From Chryseobacterium gleum (GTDB lineage: Bacteria > Bacteroidota > Bacteroidia > Flavobacteriales_D > Crocinitomicaceae), in NCBI GenBank assembly GCA_945877005.1, contig CAMCQL010000110.1, positions 1 to 6,694 on the forward strand: DNA of 6,694 nucleotides. Reading direction: 5' to 3'. The stretch's first letter is position 1, and every line of letters starts with the position of its first letter. Shown here piece after piece: positions 1 through 6,299 of this stretch. Below the pieces are notes generated by a model, which had not been told where the DNA came from, did no database searches, and saw only the letters and a list, made by a program, of their open reading frames with translations. Both the position numbers and the translations under genes were made by a program.

Positions 1-333
1 AAATTAGCCAGTGAATTATGCAAAAAAGGAACAGGTAAGACAATTTACATCATGGACGAACCATCTACAGGATTGCATTTTGAAGACATTCGAATGCTGT
101 TAGAAGTACTGCAACGTTTGGTTGATGAAGGAAATACAATTGTCGTAATAGAACACAACTTAGACATTATCAAAGTTGCGGATTACATCATAGATATCGG
201 ATTGGAAGGTGGTAAAAACGGTGGTCAACTTATATTCAGTGGAAGCCCAAAAGAGATGGTACGTTCAAAAAAAATCACATCCCATACTGCTCATTACTTA
301 AAAAAAGAATTCGAAAAACAACAAATGAACTAA
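1..333 (+). CDS. uvrA: UvrABC system protein A, C-terminal end (5' truncated)
   Basis: This is the last 110 codons of UvrA, the ATPase that recognises DNA damage in nucleotide excision repair and loads UvrB; it acts in the cytoplasm on DNA. The reading frame is open from base 1, so the gene begins outside the window. The first residues (KLASEL) are the tail of the second ABC signature region. The Walker B and D-loop segment IMDEPSTGLHFEDI follows at partial residues 17-30, and the H-loop VIEHN has its histidine at about residue 52. The C-terminal segment with DIGLEGG and the GG-QLIFSG stretch is typical of UvrA ends. One oddity is that this loop is usually DLGPEGG in the family and here carries leucine in place of proline (partial residue 68). 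The gene stops 37 bases before the next gene on the same strand, so co-transcription is possible. The family assignment is very secure. Confidence 0.97.
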   Translation, partial: KLASELCKKGTGKTIYIMDEPSTGLHFEDIRMLLEVLQRLVDEGNTIVVIEHNLDIIKVADYIIDIGLEGGKNGGQLIFSGSPKEMVRSKKITSHTAHYLKKEFEKQQMN

Positions 334-370
334 AAAAACGTTACATTACATATAGTAAATATGAAATGTC

Positions 371-1054
371 ATGAACAAGATACGAAAAGACTGGGCAGAA
401 ATCAAGACAAACGATAGCTGGGCAATATTTAAAATAATGTCTGAATTTGTAGAGGGATACGAACGAATGGCTAAAATTGGTCCATGTATTTCAATTTTCG
501 GTTCAGCAAGAACGAAACCAGAAAACACTTATTATCAATTAGGTATAGAAGTTGCAGAAAAGCTCGCAAAAGCAGGTTATGGCATCATAACTGGAGGAGG
601 ACCAGGAATAATGGAAGCCGCAAATAAAGGCGCTCAAGAAGGTAAAGGAAAATCAGTAGGATTAAACATAGATTTACCATTTGAACAAAATCACAATCCG
701 TACATCGATCAAGAACATAACCTAGAATTTGATTATTTCTTTGTTAGAAAAGTGATTTTTGTTAAATATTCGCAAGGATTTGTTATTCTTCCAGGTGGCC
801 TAGGGACTTTGGATGAATTATTTGAAGCGTTAACACTGATACAAACTAAAAAAATAAATAAACGACCAGTAGTGTTGATTGGTCACACTTATTGGGACGG
901 TTTGATTTCATGGATTAAATCAGCAATGCTGGAACAAGAAGCAAACATTTCACCTGAAGATTTAGATTTATTCAAAGTGGTAGACACAGCAGATGAAGCG
1001 GTGAAATACATTGAAGATTTCTATATTTCTCACGACCTTTCTCCAAACTTCTAA
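371..1054 (+). CDS. LOG family protein (TIGR00730 type), probable nucleoside 5'-monophosphate phosphoribohydrolase
   Basis: The protein is a 227-residue cytosolic Rossmann-fold member of the LOG / lysine-decarboxylase-like family. Characterised members cleave cytokinin riboside monophosphates or AMP-like nucleotides to the free base plus ribose 5-phosphate; the bacterial substrate is often uncertain. Visible motifs are SIFGSARTKPEN (residues 41-52), the nucleotide-phosphate loop GGGPGIMEAANKG (75-87), FFVRK with the expected catalytic arginine at 126, and PGGLGTLDE (141-149), whose last Glu149 matches the family's catalytic glutamate. The N-terminal extension of about 35 residues before the Rossmann core makes it longer than the roughly 180-200 residue short LOGs, but this form is common in Bacteroidota. 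The ATG at 371 is taken because the conserved part begins soon after it; an ATG at 361 is out of frame. No clear ribosome-binding site is seen. It lies 37 bases downstream of uvrA and is closed by the hairpin at 1074-1099. The old annotation 'lysine decarboxylase' would be wrong. Confidence 0.93.
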   Translation: MNKIRKDWAEIKTNDSWAIFKIMSEFVEGYERMAKIGPCISIFGSARTKPENTYYQLGIEVAEKLAKAGYGIITGGGPGIMEAANKGAQEGKGKSVGLNIDLPFEQNHNPYIDQEHNLEFDYFFVRKVIFVKYSQGFVILPGGLGTLDELFEALTLIQTKKINKRPVVLIGHTYWDGLISWIKSAMLEQEANISPEDLDLFKVVDTADEAVKYIEDFYISHDLSPNF

Positions 1055-1073
1055 CATTTATACATCAAAAATT

Positions 1074-1099
1074 AAAGCTCCAAATAGGGGCTTTTTTTT
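1074..1099 (+). terminator. Rho-independent terminator after the LOG-family gene
   Basis: The arms AAAGCTCC (1074-1081) and GGGGCTTT (1087-1094) form an 8-bp stem with one G-T wobble and a 5-base loop. The stem runs into eight consecutive T at 1092-1099. It lies 20 bases after the stop codon and probably ends the uvrA-LOG transcript. Confidence 0.88.
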
Positions 1100-1126
1100 G
1101 GTTTATTAAAATTAAAAACATTTTTA

Positions 1127-1143
1127 ATTAATAGCCTATTAAT
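1127..1143. repeat. 17-base perfect palindrome (8-bp arms, 1-base centre)
   Basis: ATTAATAG (1127-1134) and CTATTAAT (1136-1143) are exact reverse complements around a single C at 1135. It lies 92 bases upstream of the receptor start, between the previous terminator and the TAAC repeats. The form fits a dimeric regulator site, but AT-rich spacers produce such palindromes by chance, so its role is uncertain. Confidence 0.4.
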
Positions 1144-1148
1144 AAATA

Positions 1149-1195
1149 ATAACCTCCATTAACCATTGCTTAACATTTCAATAATATTAAACAAG
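1149..1195 (+). promoter_or_regulatory. Putative operator: TAAC direct repeats upstream of the TonB-dependent receptor
   Basis: TAACC at 1150-1154, TAACC at 1160-1164 and TAACA at 1171-1175 are spaced 10 and 11 bases apart, followed by a looser TTAAACA at 1187-1193. Direct repeats at about one helical turn suggest tandem binding of a winged-helix response regulator on one DNA face. The sequence resembles the TTAACA-type PhoP boxes of Bacillus and the CTTAACCT-type boxes of cyanobacteria (known from those groups). Assigning this site to a Pho regulator is inference, because the region is very AT-rich. Confidence 0.3.
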
Positions 1196-1206
1196 AATAT
1201 AAGAAA

Positions 1207-1214
1207 GACTTTTG
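1207..1214 (+). promoter_or_regulatory. Possible -7 promoter element of the receptor gene
   Basis: GACTTTTG matches the Bacteroidota -7 consensus TAnnTTTG except at its first base. It ends 21 bases before the ATG at 1236. No convincing -33 TTG is seen at the normal distance, which would fit an activator-dependent promoter or simply a chance match. Confidence 0.25.
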
Positions 1215-1235
1215 TGACGTAAAATTGAAATTATT

Positions 1236-4064
1236 ATGCACAAAAAAGTTCTGTTCCTACTATTTAACTTATTGTCAGTAGCTCTATTTGCTCAACAAGG
1301 AGAAGTTAATGGTGTTATTAGTGATGAATCAACGAAAGAAACATTACCAGGAGTAAAAATTACTATTGAAGGGAATGGTGTCACAAAAATGACAATGACC
1401 GATTTTGACGGTAAATATAGTATGAAAGGCTTACAGTTCGGAACCTATACCATTACTACAAAATATGCCACTTTTGTGCCAAAAAAAGAAACAGTGACAC
1501 TTTCTTCTGAAGCGCCTTCTACTACCATAAATTTTGGACTACAAGCAGCAATCAGTGAGCAACAAGAAGTGGTGGTAAAAGCTACAATGCGAAGAGATTC
1601 AGAAGCGTCGATACTCTTAGATCGGAAAAATGCAGCCGTTGTATCTGACGGAATTTCAGCCCAATCCATTAAAAAAGCAGGAGACTCAGATGTTTCAGGA
1701 GCGGTAAAAAGGATTACGGGTGTTACTATACAAAATGGAAAATATGTGTTTGTGAGAGGGTTAGGAGACAGATACACACAAACAACATTGAATGGATTAA
1801 CGATTCCTGGTTTGGATCCAGATGTAAACGCAATTCAATTAGACATCTTCCCTACTTCCATCGTTGATAATTTAAACGTTTCAAAAACAGCCTCTGCAGA
1901 CTTGTATGGAGATTTTGCAGGAGGAATTGTAAACATTGTCACCAAAAAATTTCCAGCAAAAAAAACCACACAAATAGGATTGGGTCTCGATTACAATCCC
2001 AACATGCATTTTAACAAAGAATTTGTTTTGTATTCAAAAAGCAGCACAGACTGGTTGGGCTTTGACGATGGAATGCGACAATTACCAATAAATTCTAGAA
2101 CAAAAATTCCAGATGAAGTAATGGCTGACCCAAATCTTCAAAAAATAACCCAATCTTTTAACAAAGAATTAGGCGTGAAAACAATGACTGCACTACCTAA
2201 TGGTTCATTTTCATTGAATCATGGTAATCAAATCACTAAAAATGCAGATTTATCAATCGGATACTTCGGGTCAATCAACTATTCTAACGATAATATCTTC
2301 TATGATAATTATGAAACAAATGAATTTTTAAAAGACGATAATCTAGCAAATAACAACCTTATTAAATGGTCTGCTCGTAAAGGTAAAATCGGTAAAAACG
2401 CTGTAAATTGGAGCTCATTGGCATCCTTAAGTGTGAACTACAAAAAAAATTCATTCCAATTGACCGGATTGCACACACAAAATGGTGAATCAAGTGGAAT
2501 GTTAAGAGAAAGCAATGATTACAATGGAAACGTTTCAACATTAGTAGAGAACATTTTGACCTATTCTTCCAGAAGATTGAGTACCGGAATGATTTCAGGA
2601 TCACACAAACTGAACAGAGCGGAAATAAATTGGTCAAATGCATTTTCAATTTCCAATGTGTACGAACCAGACTTCAGAGAAACAAAAATATCTGTGACAA
2701 ATGGCGATACAACTTTAAGTACAGGTACAGGAGCAGGGATTGATCGCTTCTGGAGAAATTTGGATGAAAAAACAGAATCATTCAAAGGAGAAATTATTTA
2801 CAAATTCACTGAAAAAACTTCTTTAAAATCTGGTATATCAGGAACGTTGAAATGGAGGGATTTCAATGTCTATTCATACAAACACCGTCCAAGGAATTTA
2901 AGTGACATCAATTTTGATCCAAATAGTTTTTTAACAACTGAAAACATTTGGAACCCTGAAACAAGACAAGGTACATACACAATAGGAAATTACGAGCCAG
3001 CAAATAATTTTTCAGCGAGTCAAAATGTGATTGGTGGATTTTTAATGCTAAATCACCCGATTAAAAAGTTCTTATCGATGTCTTATGGCGTTAGGGTTGA
3101 AAATGCAGGGATGTTTTACAATGGACAAAACAATACAGGAAGTTTAAAATATCTAAATAAACAAACATTGGACGAGACAAATATTTTACCTTCCGCCAAC
3201 CTGAATTTTTTGGTTAGTGAAAAAATAACGTTTAGACTTGGAGCTGGTAACACTGTTGCACGCCCATCATTCAAAGAGAAATCAATAGCTCAAATTTATG
3301 ATCCAATTACCAAAAGAATCTTTAATGGGAATATTAACTTGAAACAAACAACCATTTCAAATTTTGATGCACGTTTTGAGTACTTCTTCAGCGGAACAGA
3401 ATTATTTGCAATCTCTGGATTTTACAAACAATTTGATGGACACATTGAAATGGTTTCATTTGCGACAGCACCGAACAATATTATGCCTAGAAACTCAGGT
3501 TTTGCAAGCATTTTAGGAACAGAAATCGAATTTAGAAAAGCCTTTGGTAAAAAAGAAACTTCTCCATTTCTTAGCAGATTTTCAATGAATTTGAATGTTT
3601 CTTTTGTTGCATCAAAAGTGGATTTGAAATCGGTATTTGTAGATGACAAAGGACAAACAGAGTTTGAATTAAGATCGAAAAACAGACGTGTAGAAGAAGG
3701 GCCACAAGCTACAACGCGACCAATGGCAGGACAATCTCCATATGTTGTAAATGCGAGTATCTCCTACGATTTACCAGAAACAGAATCAAACATTACCGTT
3801 TCTTACAATATACAAGGGGAACAATTAACCGTTATTTCTTCAGGTAGAGTTCCAGATGTATATACTGATCCTTTCAATAGCTTAAACATCAATGGTTACA
3901 GAAGTTTTGGAAAAAATAAAAACTCAAAAATAACATTAAGTGCAAATAATTTATTGAATGATCGCATTGCCTATGTATACAAATCCTATAAAAGCACCTC
4001 TGAAATCTATTCAAGTTATCAACCTGGAATACAATTTTCTGTAAAATACAATTATACTTTCTAA
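1236..4064 (+). CDS. TonB-dependent outer-membrane receptor with N-terminal carboxypeptidase-regulatory-like domain
   Basis: This 942-residue protein is predicted to import a substrate across the outer membrane using energy from TonB-ExbB-ExbD. Residues 1-19 form a signal peptide (KK, a hydrophobic run, then a likely cut after LFA before QQ). Residues about 22-103 are a CarboxypepD_reg-like beta-sandwich (VNGVISDESTKETLPGVKI, with DGKYS near 58). EQQEVVVKA (108-116) is a plausible TonB box. The plug domain covers about 120-240 and includes VRGLGDRYTQTTLNG (173-187), a PGLDPD turn, and GDFAGGIVNIVTKKFP at its end. The rest is rich in alternating strands and NG turns, as in a 22-strand barrel. 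It ends in KYNYTF, giving the C-terminal aromatic residue used for barrel assembly. The plug wording (RRDSEASILLDRKNAAVVSDG) differs from typical SusC sequences, and no SusD homologue follows. Substrate cannot be read from the sequence. The ATG at 1236 is chosen because it directly precedes the signal peptide. The gene has its own upstream region and terminator, so it is probably monocistronic. Confidence 0.95.
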   Translation: MHKKVLFLLFNLLSVALFAQQGEVNGVISDESTKETLPGVKITIEGNGVTKMTMTDFDGKYSMKGLQFGTYTITTKYATFVPKKETVTLSSEAPSTTINFGLQAAISEQQEVVVKATMRRDSEASILLDRKNAAVVSDGISAQSIKKAGDSDVSGAVKRITGVTIQNGKYVFVRGLGDRYTQTTLNGLTIPGLDPDVNAIQLDIFPTSIVDNLNVSKTASADLYGDFAGGIVNIVTKKFPAKKTTQIGLGLDYNPNMHFNKEFVLYSKSSTDWLGFDDGMRQLPINSRTKIPDEVMADPNLQKITQSFNKELGVKTMTALPNGSFSLNHGNQITKNADLSIGYFGSINYSNDNIFYDNYETNEFLKDDNLANNNLIKWSARKGKIGKNAVNWSSLASLSVNYKKNSFQLTGLHTQNGESSGMLRESNDYNGNVSTLVENILTYSSRRLSTGMISGSHKLNRAEINWSNAFSISNVYEPDFRETKISVTNGDTTLSTGTGAGIDRFWRNLDEKTESFKGEIIYKFTEKTSLKSGISGTLKWRDFNVYSYKHRPRNLSDINFDPNSFLTTENIWNPETRQGTYTIGNYEPANNFSASQNVIGGFLMLNHPIKKFLSMSYGVRVENAGMFYNGQNNTGSLKYLNKQTLDETNILPSANLNFLVSEKITFRLGAGNTVARPSFKEKSIAQIYDPITKRIFNGNINLKQTTISNFDARFEYFFSGTELFAISGFYKQFDGHIEMVSFATAPNNIMPRNSGFASILGTEIEFRKAFGKKETSPFLSRFSMNLNVSFVASKVDLKSVFVDDKGQTEFELRSKNRRVEEGPQATTRPMAGQSPYVVNASISYDLPETESNITVSYNIQGEQLTVISSGRVPDVYTDPFNSLNINGYRSFGKNKNSKITLSANNLLNDRIAYVYKSYKSTSEIYSSYQPGIQFSVKYNYTF

Positions 4065-4115
4065 ACAGTTTAAAATCTATTTTTATTGATTAATAATTAT
4101 CATTAACCAAATATT

Positions 4116-4144
4116 AAGCCTACTTATAAAGAGTAGGCTTTTTT
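4116..4144 (+). terminator. Rho-independent terminator after the receptor gene
   Basis: AAGCCTACT (4116-4124) and AGTAGGCTT (4132-4140) form a perfect 9-bp stem with a 7-base loop, followed by a T run through 4144. It lies 51 bases after the receptor stop and separates it from the lipoprotein gene, so the two are unlikely to form a simple tight operon; read-through is possible. Confidence 0.9.
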
Positions 4145-4152
4145 ATTAGATG

Positions 4153-4191
4153 TTAATTTAAAATCACATCATCTTAACATTACTTAAACAA
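4153..4191 (+). promoter_or_regulatory. Putative operator: TTAA-type direct repeats upstream of the lipoprotein gene
   Basis: TTAATT at 4153, TTAACA at 4174 and TTAAAC at 4184 are spaced 21 and 10 bases apart, close to whole helical turns, with ATCACA (4163-4168) in the gap at a matching phase. The 9-mer CTTAACATT (4173-4181) occurs identically upstream of the receptor gene (1169-1177), which suggests a shared regulator. The surrounding DNA is very AT-rich, so chance matches are likely enough that this stays a weak call. Confidence 0.28.
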
Positions 4192-4200
4192 ACGGGATGA

Positions 4201-4237
4201 ATATTAAGATTTATTAATATAGACTTAAATTTTAAGT
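4201..4237. repeat. Two adjacent AT-rich inverted repeats before the lipoprotein gene
   Basis: ATATTAA (4201-4207) pairs with TTAATAT (4214-4220) across 6 bases. ACTTAAA (4223-4229) pairs with TTTAAGT (4231-4237) across 1 base. They lie 64-100 bases upstream of the ATG at 4301 and could be regulator sites or simple AT-rich composition. There is no T tract, so they do not look like terminators. Confidence 0.3.
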
Positions 4238-4272
4238 AAAAAATATGTAACACACTGCTCACTGAATCAACA

Positions 4273-4280
4273 CAACTTTG
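4273..4280 (+). promoter_or_regulatory. Possible -7 promoter element of the lipoprotein gene
   Basis: CAACTTTG matches the Bacteroidota TAnnTTTG element except at its first base and ends 20 bases before the ATG at 4301. This is almost the same distance as the similar GACTTTTG before the receptor gene. No clear -33 element is visible. Confidence 0.27.
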
Positions 4281-4300
4281 TACCAACTAAAAAAACAAAA

Positions 4301-5587
4301 ATGAACAAAAAAAACTTTAAACTATTAGTAGGTACAATGATTGTTGGAACGATGATTACAACATCATGTAAAAAAGAAGAAGTTGCTCCAATTACCACTA
4401 CACCAATTACAGCAGGTGTGAAAGAAGTAACGAAAACAGGTTCTATAACTAAAAACGAAACGTGGTATGCTGACAGCGTTTATTTCCTAGAAGGAAAAGT
4501 AGTTGTGAAGGAAGGTGCAACATTGACGATTCAAGCAGGAACAATTATTAAAGGAAAAGAGGGGGTTGGAACTTTATCTTCTGCATTAATTATTGCTAGA
4601 GATGCTAAAATCGTTGCGCAAGGAACAGCTTTAAAGCCAATCATCTTTACTTCTGCGTTGGACAATATTAAAACTGGTGAATTCAAAGGAACCAATTTAG
4701 GTAAAACTGACAACCAAAAATGGGGTGGTTTAATTATTTTAGGAAATGCACCTGTAAGTACAGCTACCGGTGATATTGAAGGGAATATTGAAGGAATACC
4801 AGCAAGTGAAAATTACGGAAAATACGGTGGGTCTAAAATCGATGATAATTCTGGCGTGTTAAATTATGTTTCTTTAAGACATGGTGGTGCACTAATCGGA
4901 GAAGGAAACGAAATCAATGGTTTGACATTGGGTGGTGTTGGTAACGGAACTAAAATTGAAAACATCGAAGTTTACGCAACAATGGATGATGGAATTGAAT
5001 GTTTTGGTGGATCAGTGAACTTGAAAAACATCTTAGTATACTACCAAGGGGATGATGCGATTGATATAGATCAAAACTATTCTGGAACTTTAGAAAACTT
5101 TATGGTAATTCAGGGTGATGGAATCGGAACTGACAAAGGTTTAGAAGTAGACGGTCCTGAAAATACTACGAACAAAGGAGGTTTATTTACATTCAAGAAT
5201 GGATTATTAAAATCTGAAGGTACAGAAGGGTATCCTGCAGATTTTAAAGACAAAGCGCAAGGAACTGTAGAGAATGTAACATTTGATTACACAACTGCAA
5301 CAGGTAAAGATTTAAAAATCAGAGCTAACTTTGATGCTTTAATTGCGTGTGCAACTAAAACGGATGCTTATACGAACTTGATAAATGGTAAATTAAATTT
5401 TAAAGGAATTAATCTAATTGGTGGAGCTAAACCAAAAGTTTACATGAACAGTTCTGCAACTGGATGTGCGCTAGATGGTACTGAACAAGATTTGGCTACA
5501 GCAAAATTCATAACAGGCGCAGGTGCTTCTGCAACAATCGCCGATTTCTCTTGGACGAACGCTAGTAAAAAAGGGGAGCTTAAATAA
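4301..5587 (+). CDS. Predicted surface-exposed lipoprotein with parallel beta-helix-like sequence, function unknown
   Basis: This 428-residue protein begins with a lipoprotein signal peptide (MNKKNFKLLVGTMIVGTM...) with the lipobox ITTSC and the acylated cysteine at 23. KKEE follows that cysteine and resembles the K-(D/E)2 surface export signal of Bacteroidota lipoproteins, so an outer-leaflet location is predicted. Residues about 45-330 show short repeating strand-turn units (GATLTIQAGTIIKG, ALIIARDAKIVAQGTALKPI, TKIENIEVYATMDDGIE, NLKNILVYYQGDDAIDI), as in right-handed parallel beta-helix proteins. Such folds occur in polysaccharide lyases and in binding proteins, but I see no lyase catalytic signature. 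Acidic pairs recur on successive rungs (D229-D230, D251-D252, D255, D257), which may bind metal. The last 90 residues contain Cys350 and Cys389 and could form a separate cap. The start is preceded by an A-rich stretch, usual for genes in this phylum. It lies 236 bases after the receptor gene and is probably its functional partner (inference). Annotations such as 'multidrug transporter' or 'SusD' would not be supported. Confidence 0.9.
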   Translation: MNKKNFKLLVGTMIVGTMITTSCKKEEVAPITTTPITAGVKEVTKTGSITKNETWYADSVYFLEGKVVVKEGATLTIQAGTIIKGKEGVGTLSSALIIARDAKIVAQGTALKPIIFTSALDNIKTGEFKGTNLGKTDNQKWGGLIILGNAPVSTATGDIEGNIEGIPASENYGKYGGSKIDDNSGVLNYVSLRHGGALIGEGNEINGLTLGGVGNGTKIENIEVYATMDDGIECFGGSVNLKNILVYYQGDDAIDIDQNYSGTLENFMVIQGDGIGTDKGLEVDGPENTTNKGGLFTFKNGLLKSEGTEGYPADFKDKAQGTVENVTFDYTTATGKDLKIRANFDALIACATKTDAYTNLINGKLNFKGINLIGGAKPKVYMNSSATGCALDGTEQDLATAKFITGAGASATIADFSWTNASKKGELK

Positions 5588-5602
5588 TTAATATTCAACA
5601 CT

Positions 5603-5638
5603 AAAAAAGCCAGGGGAATGTTTTCTCCTGGCTTTTTT
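5603..5638. terminator. Bidirectional terminator between convergent genes
   Basis: Positions 5603-5618 (six A, then GCCAGGGGAA) pair with 5623-5638 (TTCTCCTGGC, then six T). This gives a 16-bp stem with one G-T wobble and a 4-base TGTT loop. The T run on one side and the A run on the other make it functional in both directions. It would end the lipoprotein transcript and the minus-strand TPR transcript. Confidence 0.92.
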
Positions 5639-5666
5639 TATTCAAAGATATTCTTTAATTCTAAAA

Positions 5667-6287
5667 TCACTTCATTTCTGGAAGTAGTTCGTAGTTTTTA
5701 CTCGATGGATTGACAAGCAATGCTTTCTGAAAATAGTTTTTTGCTAACTCTTTTTTTCCAGATGCATAATGGATCCATCCAATAAGGTTCAAACCATCAA
5801 AATTAAAGGGATAACTTGTAACATATGTGGTAATGTAAGGAAGTGCTTGCGTATAGTCTTTTCGATTGTAATTGATCAATGCCAATTGAAAGTTTGCTGT
5901 CATATTCGTAGGGTCTAATTTTAAAATTTCATTGTATTGAACCATTACCTCATCCCAGCGCTCTAAACTTGCCAAAGGGTAAACTAATCCTAATTTAGCT
6001 TCAATACTTTTTGGAGCAAGCTCAATGCACTTTTTATAGAATTCTACAGACGAAACATACTTGATATTTAAATAATTTAACCATCCCAAACGAAGATTTA
6101 ATTCATAAGATTTAGCATCATATAAAGGAGTTAATTCCTCAATTGCTTTTGCATATTTTAAATTGTACTCTGATTCATAACTTTTTTTGAATGCCAATTG
6201 CACCGCGTTTACTTGTGTAGTTTGTTGCGCGTTCGTTACCGTTGCCATCGTACAGATAGCCAACGAAAAAATTGATTTTTTCCACAT
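5667..6287 (-). CDS. Exported tetratricopeptide-repeat protein
   Basis: This 206-residue protein has a signal peptide (MWKKSIFSLAICTMATVTNA, likely cut after Ala20 before QQ), so it is expected in the periplasm or on an envelope surface. The rest is helical TPR repeats: a degenerate unit at about 30-60, then units at about 61-94, 95-128, 129-162 and 163-196, each ending in the usual L-x-P type turn (LAPKS, LDPTN, VNPSS). TPR proteins act as protein-binding scaffolds; there is no catalytic motif. The start at 6287 is favoured by the signal peptide that follows directly, and it lies 12 bases after the stop of a paralogous upstream gene. By eye, 63 of 115 aligned residues (80-194) match that neighbour. 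The gene converges on the lipoprotein gene and shares the terminator at 5603-5638. A role with the receptor system is only a guess from position. Confidence 0.88.
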   Translation of the reverse strand: MWKKSIFSLAICTMATVTNAQQTTQVNAVQLAFKKSYESEYNLKYAKAIEELTPLYDAKSYELNLRLGWLNYLNIKYVSSVEFYKKCIELAPKSIEAKLGLVYPLASLERWDEVMVQYNEILKLDPTNMTANFQLALINYNRKDYTQALPYITTYVTSYPFNFDGLNLIGWIHYASGKKELAKNYFQKALLVNPSSKNYELLPEMK

Positions 6288-6299
6288 AACTTTTCTTTT

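Noticed and set aside
346..528. 60-residue minus-strand frame overlapping the start of the LOG-family gene
   Set aside because: Opposite a well-supported gene; no similarity or start signal.
1445..1777. 110-residue open frame on the minus strand inside the receptor gene
   Set aside because: It lies wholly opposite a confident coding region covering the signal-proximal and plug domains, has no recognisable domain or initiation context, and is a shadow frame.
2362..3649. Three minus-strand open frames of 74-95 residues within the receptor barrel region
   Set aside because: All lie opposite the receptor coding sequence, have cysteine- and serine-rich low-credibility translations, and show no family features.
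4531..4713. 60-residue minus-strand frame inside the lipoprotein gene
   Set aside because: Shadow of the beta-helix coding frame, without independent support.
4301..5587. Annotation as SusD or as pectate lyase
   Set aside because: There are no helical TPR-like SusD features, and no lyase catalytic arginine or calcium signature could be identified; only a beta-helix-like repeat pattern is visible.
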